Shown here: positions 33,909 through 42,578 of the stretch, in pieces
Layout: every line of letters starts with the position of its first letter
How positions within the stretch are numbered: position 1 is the stretch's first letter
Source: Streptomyces griseoruber
GTDB lineage: Bacteria; Actinomycetota; Actinomycetes; Streptomycetales; Streptomycetaceae
Direction of reading: 5' to 3'
DNA: 64,000 bases
Assembly (NCBI RefSeq): GCF_001514205.1
Contig: NZ_KQ948780.1
Location: 180,462 to 244,461 of the forward strand
The notes under the pieces: generated by a model
Told to the model about the DNA's origin: nothing
What the model saw: the letters and a program-made list of their open reading frames with translations, nothing else
The model's database searches: none
Program-made: the position numbers and the translations under genes

Positions 33909-35036
33909 ATGCGTGTCGTCATCGTGACCGAATCCTTTCCCCCCGACGTGAACGGCGTGGCCCACTGCGCGCTCCAGACCGCGCGGCACCTCGTAGATCG
34001 CGGTCACTCCCCGCTCGTCGTCGCACCGGCCACCGCGGCCGGTACCGGGCCCGACGCCTCGGCGCCGTGCCCCGTCGTCCGTGTCCCCTCCCTCCCGCTC
34101 CCGGGCTACCCGCAGGTCCGCGTCGCCCTCCCCAGCCGGCGTGTCGCCGCGGCCATGGCCGAGCACCGCGCCGACGTGGTCCACCTGGCCAGCCCCTTCG
34201 TCCTCGGCGTACGCGGCATGGCGGCCGCCGCCCGGCTCGGCATCCCCGCCGTCGCCGTCTACCAGACCGACCTGGCCGGATACGCCCGCACGTACATGGG
34301 CGTCGGCGAGGCCACCGCCTGGCGGCGCATCCGCTCCGTGCACGCCGCCGCCGACCTCACCCTCGCGCCCTCCCGTGCCGCCCTGCACGACCTGGAGACG
34401 CACGGCATACCCCGCGTCAAGCTGTGGCAGCGCGGCGTGGACACCGTCCGCTTCCGCCCCGAGCACCGCGACGAGACCCTGCGCCGAGAACTCGCGCCCC
34501 ACGGCGAACTGATCGTCGGCTATGTCGGCCGCCTCGCCCCCGAGAAGCAGGTCGAACTGCTGTCCGGAGTGTGCGGGCTGGAGGGCGTACGGGTCGTGGT
34601 CGTGGGCGACGGGCCCAGCCGCGCCCACCTCGACGAGGCCCTGCCCGGCGCGGTCTTCCTCGGCCGCCGCACCGGCGACGACCTGGCCCGGATCTTCGCC
34701 TCGCTGGACGTCTTCGCGCACACGGGTCCCTTCGAGACGTTCTGCCAGACCGTGCAGGAGGCCATGGCCAGCGGTGTGCCGGTCGTCGCGCCCGCCGCCG
34801 GCGGCCCCCTGGACCTGGTCGCCCACGGCCGCACCGGCCTGCTCTTCCCGCCGCGCGACACGGCCGCCGTACGGGACGCGGTGGCGGACCTCGCCGCCGA
34901 CCCCGCCCTGCGCACGGCGTACGGCACCGCCGGGCGCGCCACGGTCGAGGGGCGCACCTGGGCCGCCGTCGGCGACCAGCTCATCGGCCACTACGGGGAC
35001 GTGCTGGCCGCGCGCCGGCCGGTGGTGGCGGCGTGA
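33909..35036 (+). CDS. GT4 glycosyltransferase (first of pair)
   Basis: A 375-aa GT-B glycosyltransferase of family GT4. The start VVIVTESFPPDVNGVAHC is typical, and the nucleotide-sugar site GPFETFCQTVQEAMASGVPVVAPAAGG (in parts, about 274-300) is well conserved. It belongs to the group of GDP-mannose- or glucuronate-using mannosyl- and glucuronosyl-transferases that glycosylate lipid anchors in actinobacteria. No membrane segment. It overlaps the next glycosyltransferase by 4 bp. Confidence 0.92.
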   Translation: MRVVIVTESFPPDVNGVAHCALQTARHLVDRGHSPLVVAPATAAGTGPDASAPCPVVRVPSLPLPGYPQVRVALPSRRVAAAMAEHRADVVHLASPFVLGVRGMAAAARLGIPAVAVYQTDLAGYARTYMGVGEATAWRRIRSVHAAADLTLAPSRAALHDLETHGIPRVKLWQRGVDTVRFRPEHRDETLRRELAPHGELIVGYVGRLAPEKQVELLSGVCGLEGVRVVVVGDGPSRAHLDEALPGAVFLGRRTGDDLARIFASLDVFAHTGPFETFCQTVQEAMASGVPVVAPAAGGPLDLVAHGRTGLLFPPRDTAAVRDAVADLAADPALRTAYGTAGRATVEGRTWAAVGDQLIGHYGDVLAARRPVVAA

Positions 35037-36196
35037 CCGGCGGGCCGCTGCGGATCGTCCGCCTGGCCAACTTCGTGGCCCCCGCCTCGGGCGGACTGCG
35101 CACCGCGCTGCGCGAACTCGGCAAGGGCTACCGCGAGGCGGGGCACGAACCCGTCCTGATCGTGCCGGGCGAGCGGGCGGGCGACCGGGACACCGAGCAG
35201 GGCCGGGTGATCACCCTGCCCGGACCGCTGCTGCCCGGCACCGGCGGCTACCGCGTCCTCACCGACAAGCGCCGCCTCGCCCGCCTTCTGGAGGACCTCG
35301 CACCGGACCGCCTGGAGGTCTCCGACCGTACGACGCTGCGCTGGACCGGCAAGTGGGCGCGGCGCGCCCGGGTCCCGGCCGTGATGGTCTCCCACGAGAC
35401 CGCCGACGGCGTGCTGCGTACCTGGGGCCTGTCCGAGGCCACCGCCCGGCGCACCGCCGACGCGCTCAACATCCGTACGGCGCACACGTACGCGCGCGTG
35501 GTGTGCACGACCGAGTTCGCCGAACGGGAGTTCGTACGGATCGGGGCGCGGAACGTGGTGCGCGCCCCGCTCGGCGTCGACCTCGTCGCACGGCATCCCT
35601 CGCTGTACGACGCGGGCGTACGGGCCCGGCACGCGCGCGAGGACGAGATCCTGCTGGTCACCTGCACCCGGCTGTCCGTGGAGAAGCGGCCCGGTACCGC
35701 GCTGGACGCCCTGGAGGCGCTGGTGGCGCGGGGTGCGCGGGCGGCGCTGGTGATCGCCGGGGACGGGCCGCTGCGGCCGCGCCTGGAGCAGCGGGCCCGG
35801 GAACGCGGACTGCCGGTGACCTTCCTGGGGCATGTCGCCGACCGGGCCGCCCTGGGCGCGCTCCAGGCCTCCGCCGACGTGTGCCTGGCGCCGGGGCCCG
35901 CGGAGACCTTCGGGCTGGCCGCCCTGGAGGCGATGGCCTGCGGGACGCCGGTCGTCGTGAGCGCGTCCTCGGCGCTGCCCGAGGTGATCGGAGAGGCGGG
36001 CGCGGTCGCGGCCGACCGGGGTGGTGCCTTCGCGGACGCGGTGGAGAGTCTCCTGGAGCGCTCCGTGCCCGAGCGCCGGGAAGCGGCACGCGCGCGTGCG
36101 GAGTGCTTCGGGTGGGGGACGTCCGTGGAGGCGTTCCTCGCGGCACACGACGCGACGGTACGGGCGCGTTCCGTCGTGACCGGAGGGGTGGGATGA
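35033..36196 (+). CDS. GT4 glycosyltransferase (second of pair)
   Basis: A 387-aa GT4 enzyme with the same fold but distinct sequence from its neighbour. Motifs are VAPASGGLRTALRELGKGY at the N-terminus and the donor site GPAETFGLAALEAMACGTPVVVS (in parts, about 288-310). GTG start overlapping the previous stop, and the SGNH gene overlaps its own stop, so three genes are translated as one coupled set. Such pairs commonly build a short glycan on a lipid or secondary metabolite. Confidence 0.92.
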   Translation: MTGGPLRIVRLANFVAPASGGLRTALRELGKGYREAGHEPVLIVPGERAGDRDTEQGRVITLPGPLLPGTGGYRVLTDKRRLARLLEDLAPDRLEVSDRTTLRWTGKWARRARVPAVMVSHETADGVLRTWGLSEATARRTADALNIRTAHTYARVVCTTEFAEREFVRIGARNVVRAPLGVDLVARHPSLYDAGVRARHAREDEILLVTCTRLSVEKRPGTALDALEALVARGARAALVIAGDGPLRPRLEQRARERGLPVTFLGHVADRAALGALQASADVCLAPGPAETFGLAALEAMACGTPVVVSASSALPEVIGEAGAVAADRGGAFADAVESLLERSVPERREAARARAECFGWGTSVEAFLAAHDATVRARSVVTGGVG

Positions 36197-37098
36197 GACG
36201 CGTCCGTTTCGTCGCCCTCGGTGACTCCCTCACCGAGGGCGTGGGCGACCCGGCCGGCGACGGGTGGCGCGGCTGGGCCGCACTGCTCGCCGCCGGGCTC
36301 ACCGAGGAATCGGCGGGGTCTGCGGGATCCATGGGGTCTGCGGCGCCGACGGAGTCCGTCGGGTCCGTGGAGTTCACGAACCTCGCGGTCAGCGGCGCGC
36401 AGACGCGGGACGTGCTGGAACGGCAGCTCCCGGCCGGGCTGGCGCTGCGGCCCGACCTGGTGTCCGTCGTCGTCGGCGTCAACGACACGCTCCGCTGCAC
36501 CTTCGACATCCACGCCGTCGCCGCCCGGCTCGACACGGTGTACGCCGCCTTCGCCGAGCAGGGCGCGGTGCTGCTCACGGCGTGCCTGCCCGACCCGGGA
36601 GCCATGCTCGGCCTGCCCGGAGCCCTCGCCCGTCCGCTGGCCCGGCGTCAGCGCGCGGTCAACACCGTCGTCCACGCGCTGTCCGAACGGTACGGGGCCG
36701 TCCATCTGCACGCGGCGGAGGGCCCTTGGCTGACGGACCGCGCGATGCGGAGCGCGGACCGGCTGCACCCGGGCGAACGGGGACACCGGCAGCTGGCGGT
36801 GCGCTTCCACGCGCTGCTGGCCGAGGCGGGCCTCGCCACCGGACCCACGCCCTCGCCCGAGCCGGAGTGCCCGGCGCCGACGACCTCCGCGAGCCTGTGG
36901 TGGCTGGCGACGGCGGGCACCGGCTGGGTGGCCCGGCGCTGCACCGACCTGCTGCCCCAGCTGCTCAGGCTGGCCGCCGACGAGATGCACCACCGCGCGC
37001 GGGGGACGAGCGCCCGGCTCGACCTACGGGCGTCGGCGGCGGTCTCCGCGGCACTGGCGGCGCTGTCCGCGACGGAACCGCAGCCGGACGCCGCCTAG
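36193..37098 (+). CDS. SGNH/GDSL-type hydrolase
   Basis: A 301-aa SGNH hydrolase: block I ALGDSLTEG with Ser12, block III GVND with Asn97, and block V SADRLHP with Asp189 and His192. There is no signal peptide, so it is cytoplasmic or acts on an intracellular lipid or glycan. An unusual Gly/Ser/Ala-rich insert (about 39-58) lies between blocks I and II. The C-terminal 80 residues are a variable helical tail. It is coupled to two GT4 genes, which suggests removal or transfer of an acyl group on their product. Confidence 0.9.
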   Translation: MRRVRFVALGDSLTEGVGDPAGDGWRGWAALLAAGLTEESAGSAGSMGSAAPTESVGSVEFTNLAVSGAQTRDVLERQLPAGLALRPDLVSVVVGVNDTLRCTFDIHAVAARLDTVYAAFAEQGAVLLTACLPDPGAMLGLPGALARPLARRQRAVNTVVHALSERYGAVHLHAAEGPWLTDRAMRSADRLHPGERGHRQLAVRFHALLAEAGLATGPTPSPEPECPAPTTSASLWWLATAGTGWVARRCTDLLPQLLRLAADEMHHRARGTSARLDLRASAAVSAALAALSATEPQPDAA

Positions 37099-37120
37099 GC
37101 TGACGTGCTGACCGGAGTCG

Positions 37121-37990
37121 TCACCGCCGTCGTACCGCCACGAAACGCACCGGTGTGCCCGGTACCGCCTGGGCGGCCGCCGGGAGGTCGGTCGTGCGGA
37201 CGACCCCGATCACCGGGTAGCCCCCCGTGGTCGGATGGTCGGCCAGGAAGACCACCGGCTGGCCGTTGGGGGGCACCTGGACGGCGCCCAACACCATGCC
37301 CTCGCTGGCCAGTTCACCGGGCAGGGCCCGCTCCAGGACGGGGCCCTCGGTGCGCAGGCCGATGCGGTTGCTCGCCGGGGACACGCGGTACGCGCGCGTG
37401 GTGAAGACACGGACCGCCTCCGCCGTGAACCAGTCCTCGCGCGGGCCGAGCGTGACGCGCAGGACGAGTTCGGCCGGGGGAGCGGCCTGCGGGGCGACGT
37501 CCACGCGCGCGTGCGGGGCGGGTTCCGGGCCCAGGGGCAGGACCGTACCGTCCGCGAGGGGTACGGGTCCGAGCCCCGAGAGCAGGTCCGTGGAGCGGCT
37601 GCCGAGGACCGGTTCGACGGCGACGCCGCCGGACACGCCCACGTAGCTGCGCAGCCCGGACACGGCGGACCCGACGTCGAGGACCGCCCCGGAGGGCACC
37701 CGGACCGGCGCCCCCCAGGCGACCGGACGTCCGTTCACCGTCACCGGACAGGGCGCACCCCCGACCGCGACGGTGACGTCGGAACGGGGCCGCAGGGCGC
37801 AGCCGTTGACGGTGGTCTCCAGGACCGCCGCCCCGGGAGGGTTGCCGACGAGCCGGTTGACGAGGGCCGCCGCGGGCACGTCCAGCGCGCCGGAGCGGGG
37901 CACGCCGAGATGGGCGTGCCCGGGCCGCCCCTGGTCCTGCACGGTGGTGAGGGCCCCCGCGCGGACGACGGAGAGAGCGCGGTCCGTCAC
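37121..37990 (-). CDS. pxpC: 5-oxoprolinase subunit C
   Basis: A 289-aa biotin-dependent-carboxylase-like protein, PxpC/KipA family. Typical segments are VQDQGRPGHAHLGVPRSG near the start and ASEGMVLGAVQVPPNGQPVV near the end (fragments). With PxpA and PxpB it forms the ATP-dependent 5-oxoprolinase that converts 5-oxoproline to glutamate. GTG start at 37990 overlapping the pxpB stop. It is the last gene of the operon; it converges on the SGNH gene with 22 bp between stops. Confidence 0.92.
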   Translation of the reverse strand: MTDRALSVVRAGALTTVQDQGRPGHAHLGVPRSGALDVPAAALVNRLVGNPPGAAVLETTVNGCALRPRSDVTVAVGGAPCPVTVNGRPVAWGAPVRVPSGAVLDVGSAVSGLRSYVGVSGGVAVEPVLGSRSTDLLSGLGPVPLADGTVLPLGPEPAPHARVDVAPQAAPPAELVLRVTLGPREDWFTAEAVRVFTTRAYRVSPASNRIGLRTEGPVLERALPGELASEGMVLGAVQVPPNGQPVVFLADHPTTGGYPVIGVVRTTDLPAAAQAVPGTPVRFVAVRRR

Positions 37991-38619
37991 CCGGCACCCA
38001 CCGGCTCCGCCGCGACGAAACGCACGCGCGTGCCCGGCGAGAGCAGCGCGGCCGGCACGCGCGCGTGGTCCCACAGCACCACGTCCGTGCTGCCGATCAG
38101 CTGCCAGCCGCCCGGCGACGAACGCGGGTACACGCCCGTGTACGGCCCGGCCAGCGCCACCGAGCCGGCCGGCACCGCCGTGCGCGGCGTGGCCCGGCGC
38201 GGGACGTCGTAGCGCGGGGGCAGCCCGGTGAGATAGCCGAAGCCGGGCGCGAAACCGCAGAACGCGACCCGGAACTCGGTCTCCGCGTGGATACGGGCCA
38301 CCTCGTGCGCGGGGACGCCCCAGTGGGCGGCGACGTCCGCGAGGTCGGGACCGTCGTAGCGCACCGGCAGCTCGATCACCTCGTGCGCCCCCGGGGGAGC
38401 GGGCGGGATCTCGGCGGCCGTCAGCTCGGACGTCAGACGGACCGGGTCGGGCACGCCGTCCAGGAGCACCGTCCGGGCCGCCGGGACGATCTCCCGGACC
38501 GTCAGCAGCCCGGCCGCGCGACGCCGGACCAGCTCGGCGTGCAGGGCCTGCGCCGCGGCGCCGGAGGCCACCTCGACGAGCAGGGCGTCGTCGCCGACCG
38601 GCAGGACACGCAGGCTCAT
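37987..38619 (-). CDS. pxpB: 5-oxoprolinase subunit B
   Basis: A 210-aa PxpB/KipI-family protein. Recognised by the block FCGFAPGFGYLTGLP (about 121-135) and GSVALAGPYTGVYPRSSPGGW (in parts, about 152-172). It couples ATP use to ring opening by PxpA together with PxpC. Start ATG 38619 overlaps the pxpA stop, and its stop overlaps the pxpC GTG, so the three subunits are translationally coupled. Confidence 0.93.
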   Translation of the reverse strand: MSLRVLPVGDDALLVEVASGAAAQALHAELVRRRAAGLLTVREIVPAARTVLLDGVPDPVRLTSELTAAEIPPAPPGAHEVIELPVRYDGPDLADVAAHWGVPAHEVARIHAETEFRVAFCGFAPGFGYLTGLPPRYDVPRRATPRTAVPAGSVALAGPYTGVYPRSSPGGWQLIGSTDVVLWDHARVPAALLSPGTRVRFVAAEPVGAG

Positions 38620-39374
38620 GCGAAGGCCTCCACGCGCACCCCGGACTCCTCCAGCCGCCGCCGGACCCGGCGCGCCAGCTCCACCGCGCCGGGTGTGTCG
38701 CCGTGCAGACACAGGGAACGCGCGCGTACCTCGATGACCGGCCCCGCCGCGGAGGCGACCGTGCCGGAACGGGCCAGGCTCACCGACCGCTCCACGACGG
38801 TCACCGGATCGGTGACCACGGCCCCGTCCAGGCCGCGCGGCACCAGGGTGCCCTGCTCGGTGTAGGCGCGGTCCGCGAACGCCTCCGTGACGGCCGGCAG
38901 ACCCGCCTTCCGGGCCGCGTCCAGCAGACGTGAGCCGGGCAGCCCGAGCACGGGCAGCGAGGCGTCGGCGAGGAGCACCCCGTCGACCACCGCCCCGGCC
39001 TGCTCCTCGTCGTGCACCACCCGGTTGTAGAGCGCGCCGTGCGGCTTGACGTACGCCACGCGTGCGCCCGCCGCCCGCGCGAAGACCTCCAGGGCGCCGA
39101 TCTGGTACGCCACCTCGGCGGCCAGTTCGGCGGGCGGCACGTCCATGGCGCGCCGCCCGAACCCGGCCAGGTCCCGGTAGGAGACCTGGGCGCCGATCGT
39201 CACGCCCCGCTCGGCAGCCAGCTCGCACACCCGCCGCATGGTGGCCGCGTCCCCGGCGTGGAAGCCGCAGGCCACGTTGGCGCTCGTCACGACGGACAGC
39301 AGCTGCTCGTCGTCGGTGAGCCGCCAGCGGCCGAAGCCCTCGCCGAGGTCGGCGTTCAGATCGATCGCGGTCAT
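38616..39374 (-). CDS. pxpA: 5-oxoprolinase subunit A (LamB/YcsF family)
   Basis: A 252-aa LamB/YcsF protein. The start TAIDLNADLGEGFGRW and the block SANVACGFHAGD (about 31-42) are diagnostic, as is VKPHGALYNRV (about 109-119). It carries the hydrolytic subunit of the three-part 5-oxoprolinase. An upstream gap of 60 bp separates it from the DUF1445 gene on the same strand, so all five genes 37-41.6 kb are probably one operon. Confidence 0.94.
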   Translation of the reverse strand: MTAIDLNADLGEGFGRWRLTDDEQLLSVVTSANVACGFHAGDAATMRRVCELAAERGVTIGAQVSYRDLAGFGRRAMDVPPAELAAEVAYQIGALEVFARAAGARVAYVKPHGALYNRVVHDEEQAGAVVDGVLLADASLPVLGLPGSRLLDAARKAGLPAVTEAFADRAYTEQGTLVPRGLDGAVVTDPVTVVERSVSLARSGTVASAAGPVIEVRARSLCLHGDTPGAVELARRVRRRLEESGVRVEAFA

Positions 39375-39434
39375 GGTTCCTTCCGGTTCCTTCGGGCTTC
39401 CTCGTGCTTCTTCATGACGTTTCGTCCGTCCTGT

Positions 39435-40289
39435 TCAGGCCACGCGGTACTGCTCGTCGCGGGCATCGGTCAGGAACATCTGGCCAGGGGCGTGGGTGAG
39501 GGCGAACGGCGGGCGCGAGGCCATCACCGCGGCCTGCGGGGTGACTCCGCAGGCCCAGAACACCGGGATGTCGTCCGGTTCGGCGGCCACCGGATCGCCG
39601 AAGTCGGGCCGGCCGAGGTCGTCGATGCCCAGTCCCGAGGGATCGCCGCAGTGTACGGGGCTGCCGTGCACCGCCGGGAGCAGACTGCTCTCCCGGATGG
39701 CGGCCGCCAGGTGCCGCGGCGGCACCGGACGCATCGACACCACCATCGGGCCGTGCAGTCTGCCCGCCGGCCGGCACTGACGGTTCGTCACGTACATCGG
39801 GACGTTGCGCCCCTGTTCGACGTGGCGGATCGGGACGCCCGCCCCGGACAGCGCCCACTCGAAGGTGAAGCTGCACCCGATCAGGAACGACACCAGGTCC
39901 TCGCGCCAGTACGCGCGCACGTCCGTCGGCTCGTCCACCAGCTCGCCGTGCTCCCACACCCGGTAGCGCGGCAGATCGGTGCGCAGATCGGCGCCCTCGG
40001 CCAGGACGGTCGTCCAAGAACCGGCGTCGGTGACGTCGAGGACCGGACACGGTTTCGGGTTGCGCTGGCAGAACAGGAGCATGTCGTACGCCCAGTCCGC
40101 GGGCACCGAGATCAGGTTGACCTGGGTGTGGCCCGCGGCGACCCCGGCCGTGGGGCCCGCGAGGCCCGCCCGGAAGCGGGCCCGGGCACTTTCCGGGCTC
40201 CACGCGTGCGCGTGCTGATCCACGAGGGTCAGGGGAATGTCTCCCGCGGCGGCCGGGGGGCGGTCCTCGGTGAGGATCGGACGGTTCAC
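39435..40289 (-). CDS. DUF1445 protein (putative hydro-lyase / D-glutamate cyclase-like)
   Basis: A 284-aa DUF1445 protein. The N-terminal region reads AGLAGPTAGVAAGHTQVNL (about 43-61), and the block FLIGCSFTFEWAL (about 135-147) is typical. Mammalian D-glutamate cyclase carries a DUF1445 region, and the context (5-oxoproline genes) fits a role in D-glutamate/5-oxo-D-proline turnover. The enzymatic activity is inferred, not shown. GTG start overlapping the MFS gene stop. Confidence 0.88.
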   Translation of the reverse strand: MNRPILTEDRPPAAAGDIPLTLVDQHAHAWSPESARARFRAGLAGPTAGVAAGHTQVNLISVPADWAYDMLLFCQRNPKPCPVLDVTDAGSWTTVLAEGADLRTDLPRYRVWEHGELVDEPTDVRAYWREDLVSFLIGCSFTFEWALSGAGVPIRHVEQGRNVPMYVTNRQCRPAGRLHGPMVVSMRPVPPRHLAAAIRESSLLPAVHGSPVHCGDPSGLGIDDLGRPDFGDPVAAEPDDIPVFWACGVTPQAAVMASRPPFALTHAPGQMFLTDARDEQYRVA

Positions 40290-41587
40290 TCCAGTTCCTT
40301 CCCACGCGTCTCCGGCAGCCCCAGCAGCGCCAGGGCGGCGATCCCGTAGCCGATCGCGCCGAAGACCAGCGCGCCGCCCACACCCCAGCTGTCGGCCAGA
40401 TAGCCGACCGTCGTGGGGAAGACGGCGCCGACGGCGCGTCCGGTGTTGTACGTGAAGCCCTGCCCGGTGCCGCGCACGGCCGTCGGGTACAGCTCGCTCA
40501 GATAGGACCCGAAGCCGCTGAAGATCGCCGACATGCAGAACCCGAGCGGGAAGCCGAGAACCAGCAGCAGGGTGTTGGCGCCGTCGGGGATGCGGGCGTA
40601 CGCCAGGATGCAGAGCGCCGACAGCAGTGCGAACAGCCAGATGTTGCGGCGCCGGCCCAGCCGGTCGGTGAGATGGCCGCCGGTCAGGTAGCCGAGGAAG
40701 GCGCCGGAGATCAGGAAGCTCAGATAGCCGCCCGTGCCGACCACCGACAGGCCACGCTCGGACTTCAGATACGTCGGCACCCAGGTCGCCAGGGTGTAGT
40801 AGCCGCCCTGGACGCCGGTGGACAGCAGCCCGGCGAAGAGCGTGGTGCGCAGCAGGGGGCCCCTGAAGATGGCCGGGAACGATCCTTTCACCGCGCTCCG
40901 CTCGCGGGCGGCGGCCGCCTCGGGCGCGTCCTTCACCCGGCGCCGCATCCACACCACGAGCAGCGCGGGCAGCGCGCCGGTCCAGAACATCACGCGCCAG
41001 GCCACGTCGTCGTCGAAGAACGAGAAGACCAGCGTGTACACGATCGCCGCCAGGCCCCAGCCGACGGCCCAGGAGCTCTGGACCGCGCCGAGGGTACGGC
41101 CCCGGTGCCGGGCGCTCGCGTACTCGGCGACCAGGATCGCCCCGACCGCCCACTCGCCGCCGAAGCCGAGGCCCTGGAGCGCGCGGAAGACCAGCAGCGT
41201 CTCGTAGTTCGGCGCGAAGCCGCAGGCGACCGTGAACACGGCGTAGGTGATCACCGTGATCATCAGTGCCCTGACCCGGCCGATCCGGTCGGCCACGATG
41301 CCCGCGGCGGCGCCGCCGATCGCGGACACGACCAGGGTGACGGTGGTGAACAGACCGGTCTGGCCGTTGTCCAGACCGAAGTACGCCGTGAGGGCGACCA
41401 TGCTCAGCGGCAGCGTGAAGTAGTCGTAGGAGTCGAGGGCGTAGCCGCCGAACGCGCCGGCGAAGGCGCGGCGGCCACGCGGTCCGAGGGCGCGCAGCCA
41501 GGCGAACGCCCCGTCATCGGGGGCGTGGGCGGCGGTGGCGGGGCGCTTGTCGTGGCTCGGGGCCTGTGGTGGTGGGGTCGTGCTCAT
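40286..41587 (-). CDS. MFS transporter of the 5-oxoproline operon
   Basis: A 433-aa sugar/carboxylate-type MFS permease with twelve hydrophobic segments. The signature loops are VADRIGRVRAL (about 98-108) and the GLGFGGEWAVGAILVAEYA block (about 138-156) of metabolite:H+ symporters. As the first gene of the pxp operon, coupled to DUF1445 by a 4-bp overlap, it probably imports 5-oxoproline or a related acid. The long N-terminal extension in the open frame is a shadow of the GntR region. ATG 41587. Confidence 0.93.
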   Translation of the reverse strand: MSTTPPPQAPSHDKRPATAAHAPDDGAFAWLRALGPRGRRAFAGAFGGYALDSYDYFTLPLSMVALTAYFGLDNGQTGLFTTVTLVVSAIGGAAAGIVADRIGRVRALMITVITYAVFTVACGFAPNYETLLVFRALQGLGFGGEWAVGAILVAEYASARHRGRTLGAVQSSWAVGWGLAAIVYTLVFSFFDDDVAWRVMFWTGALPALLVVWMRRRVKDAPEAAAARERSAVKGSFPAIFRGPLLRTTLFAGLLSTGVQGGYYTLATWVPTYLKSERGLSVVGTGGYLSFLISGAFLGYLTGGHLTDRLGRRRNIWLFALLSALCILAYARIPDGANTLLLVLGFPLGFCMSAIFSGFGSYLSELYPTAVRGTGQGFTYNTGRAVGAVFPTTVGYLADSWGVGGALVFGAIGYGIAALALLGLPETRGKELE

Positions 41588-41630
41588 GGGGCACCTCGCA
41601 GAGGGATGACGAAGGGTGCGGGGAGTGAGC

Positions 41631-41690
41631 CGTGCCGTGCTGTGTCGTGTCGTGCCGTGCCGTGCCGTGCCGTGCTGTGTCGTGTCGTGG
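41631..41690. repeat. Pentanucleotide tandem repeat array
   Basis: Twelve consecutive 5-bp units, mostly CGTGC with CGTGT, TGTGT and a final CGTGG, cover 60 bp between the MFS start and the palindromic operator. A 20-bp block (41631-41650) recurs 35 bp later (41666-41685). The array lies in the leader of the MFS-pxp transcript, and changes in copy number could affect it. Confidence 0.9.
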
Positions 41691-41702
41691 ACAGGAAGGT
41701 AG

Positions 41703-41721
41703 AGGATCGTTGAACGATCCT
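41703..41721. promoter_or_regulatory. Perfect 19-bp palindrome, likely GntR operator
   Basis: AGGATCGTT-G-AACGATCCT is a perfect inverted repeat in the 183-bp gap between the MFS-pxp operon and the divergent GntR/FCD regulator gene. Position and symmetry fit the operator of a FadR-type dimer controlling both sides. Confidence 0.75.
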
Positions 41722-41770
41722 TCAATACCCGTGTTGTTTCGTTCTCGTGTTCTGCGGTTGAATTCCGGGC

Positions 41771-42505
41771 ATGGCAGAGCAGCTGGCGGGACTGGCCGAC
41801 GACCGCGCCCTCCTGGGGCGCACCAGCACGGCCGAACGGGTTTCGGACATCCTCAGGAGCCGTATCGCCGAAGGCTTCTTCCCGCCGGGCACACGCCTGT
41901 CGGAGGACAGCATCGGCGGCGCGCTCGGGGTCTCCCGCAACACGCTCCGCGAGGCGTTCCGGCTGCTCACGCACGAACGGCTGCTCGTCCACGAGCTGAA
42001 CCGGGGCGTGTTCGTCCGGGTCCTGACCGTCGAGGACGTCGAGGACATCTACCGCACGCGCGCGCTCGTCGAGTGCGCCGTCGTGCGGAGCCTGGGCGAG
42101 CCGCCGTACGCCCTGGACGGGCTGCGCGCGGCCGTCACCGAGGGGCAGGTGGCCTCCCTCGAGAATGACTGGAAAGTGGTGGGTACCGCCAACATCCACT
42201 TCCACCGCGAACTGGTCGCCCTGGCCGGCAGCGCCCGCACCGACGAGCTGATGCGGAGCGTCTTCGCGGAGCTGCGCCTCGCCTTCCACGTGGTCGACGA
42301 CCCGCGCCGGCTGCACGAGCCGTACCTCATGCGCAACCGCCAGATCCTCCAGGCGCTGGAGGCCGGCGACCAGGTCGGCGCGGAGCGGCTGCTGGAGGTG
42401 TACCTGCGGGACTCCCTGGCCCGGGTCGTCGAGGTGTACCGGCGCCGGGTGGGTGAAGCCGCCACGGGCGAGGACGGCGCCCGAGGCCCTTCCGCGGCCC
42501 CGTGA
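41771..42505 (+). CDS. GntR/FCD-family transcriptional regulator
   Basis: A 244-aa FadR-subfamily regulator. N-terminal winged helix (about 20-80; RLSEDSIGGALGVSRNTLREAF) and an all-helical FCD effector domain (about 90-220) with the metal/ligand His residues in HFHREL and LRNRQIL-like positions. FCD effectors are usually carboxylic acids. It is divergent from the MFS-DUF1445-pxpABC operon, and a 19-bp palindrome lies between them, so it is the likely local regulator of 5-oxoproline/D-glutamate use. ATG start follows GGAATTCCGGGC, with no strong ribosome-binding site. Confidence 0.93.
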   Translation: MAEQLAGLADDRALLGRTSTAERVSDILRSRIAEGFFPPGTRLSEDSIGGALGVSRNTLREAFRLLTHERLLVHELNRGVFVRVLTVEDVEDIYRTRALVECAVVRSLGEPPYALDGLRAAVTEGQVASLENDWKVVGTANIHFHRELVALAGSARTDELMRSVFAELRLAFHVVDDPRRLHEPYLMRNRQILQALEAGDQVGAERLLEVYLRDSLARVVEVYRRRVGEAATGEDGARGPSAAP

Positions 42506-42578
42506 CGGCGGTCTCCGCCCCCGGTCGCATCTGCGGTCGTTTGGGTCGTTGTCAGACCGAGGACCTACTCTGTGCACC

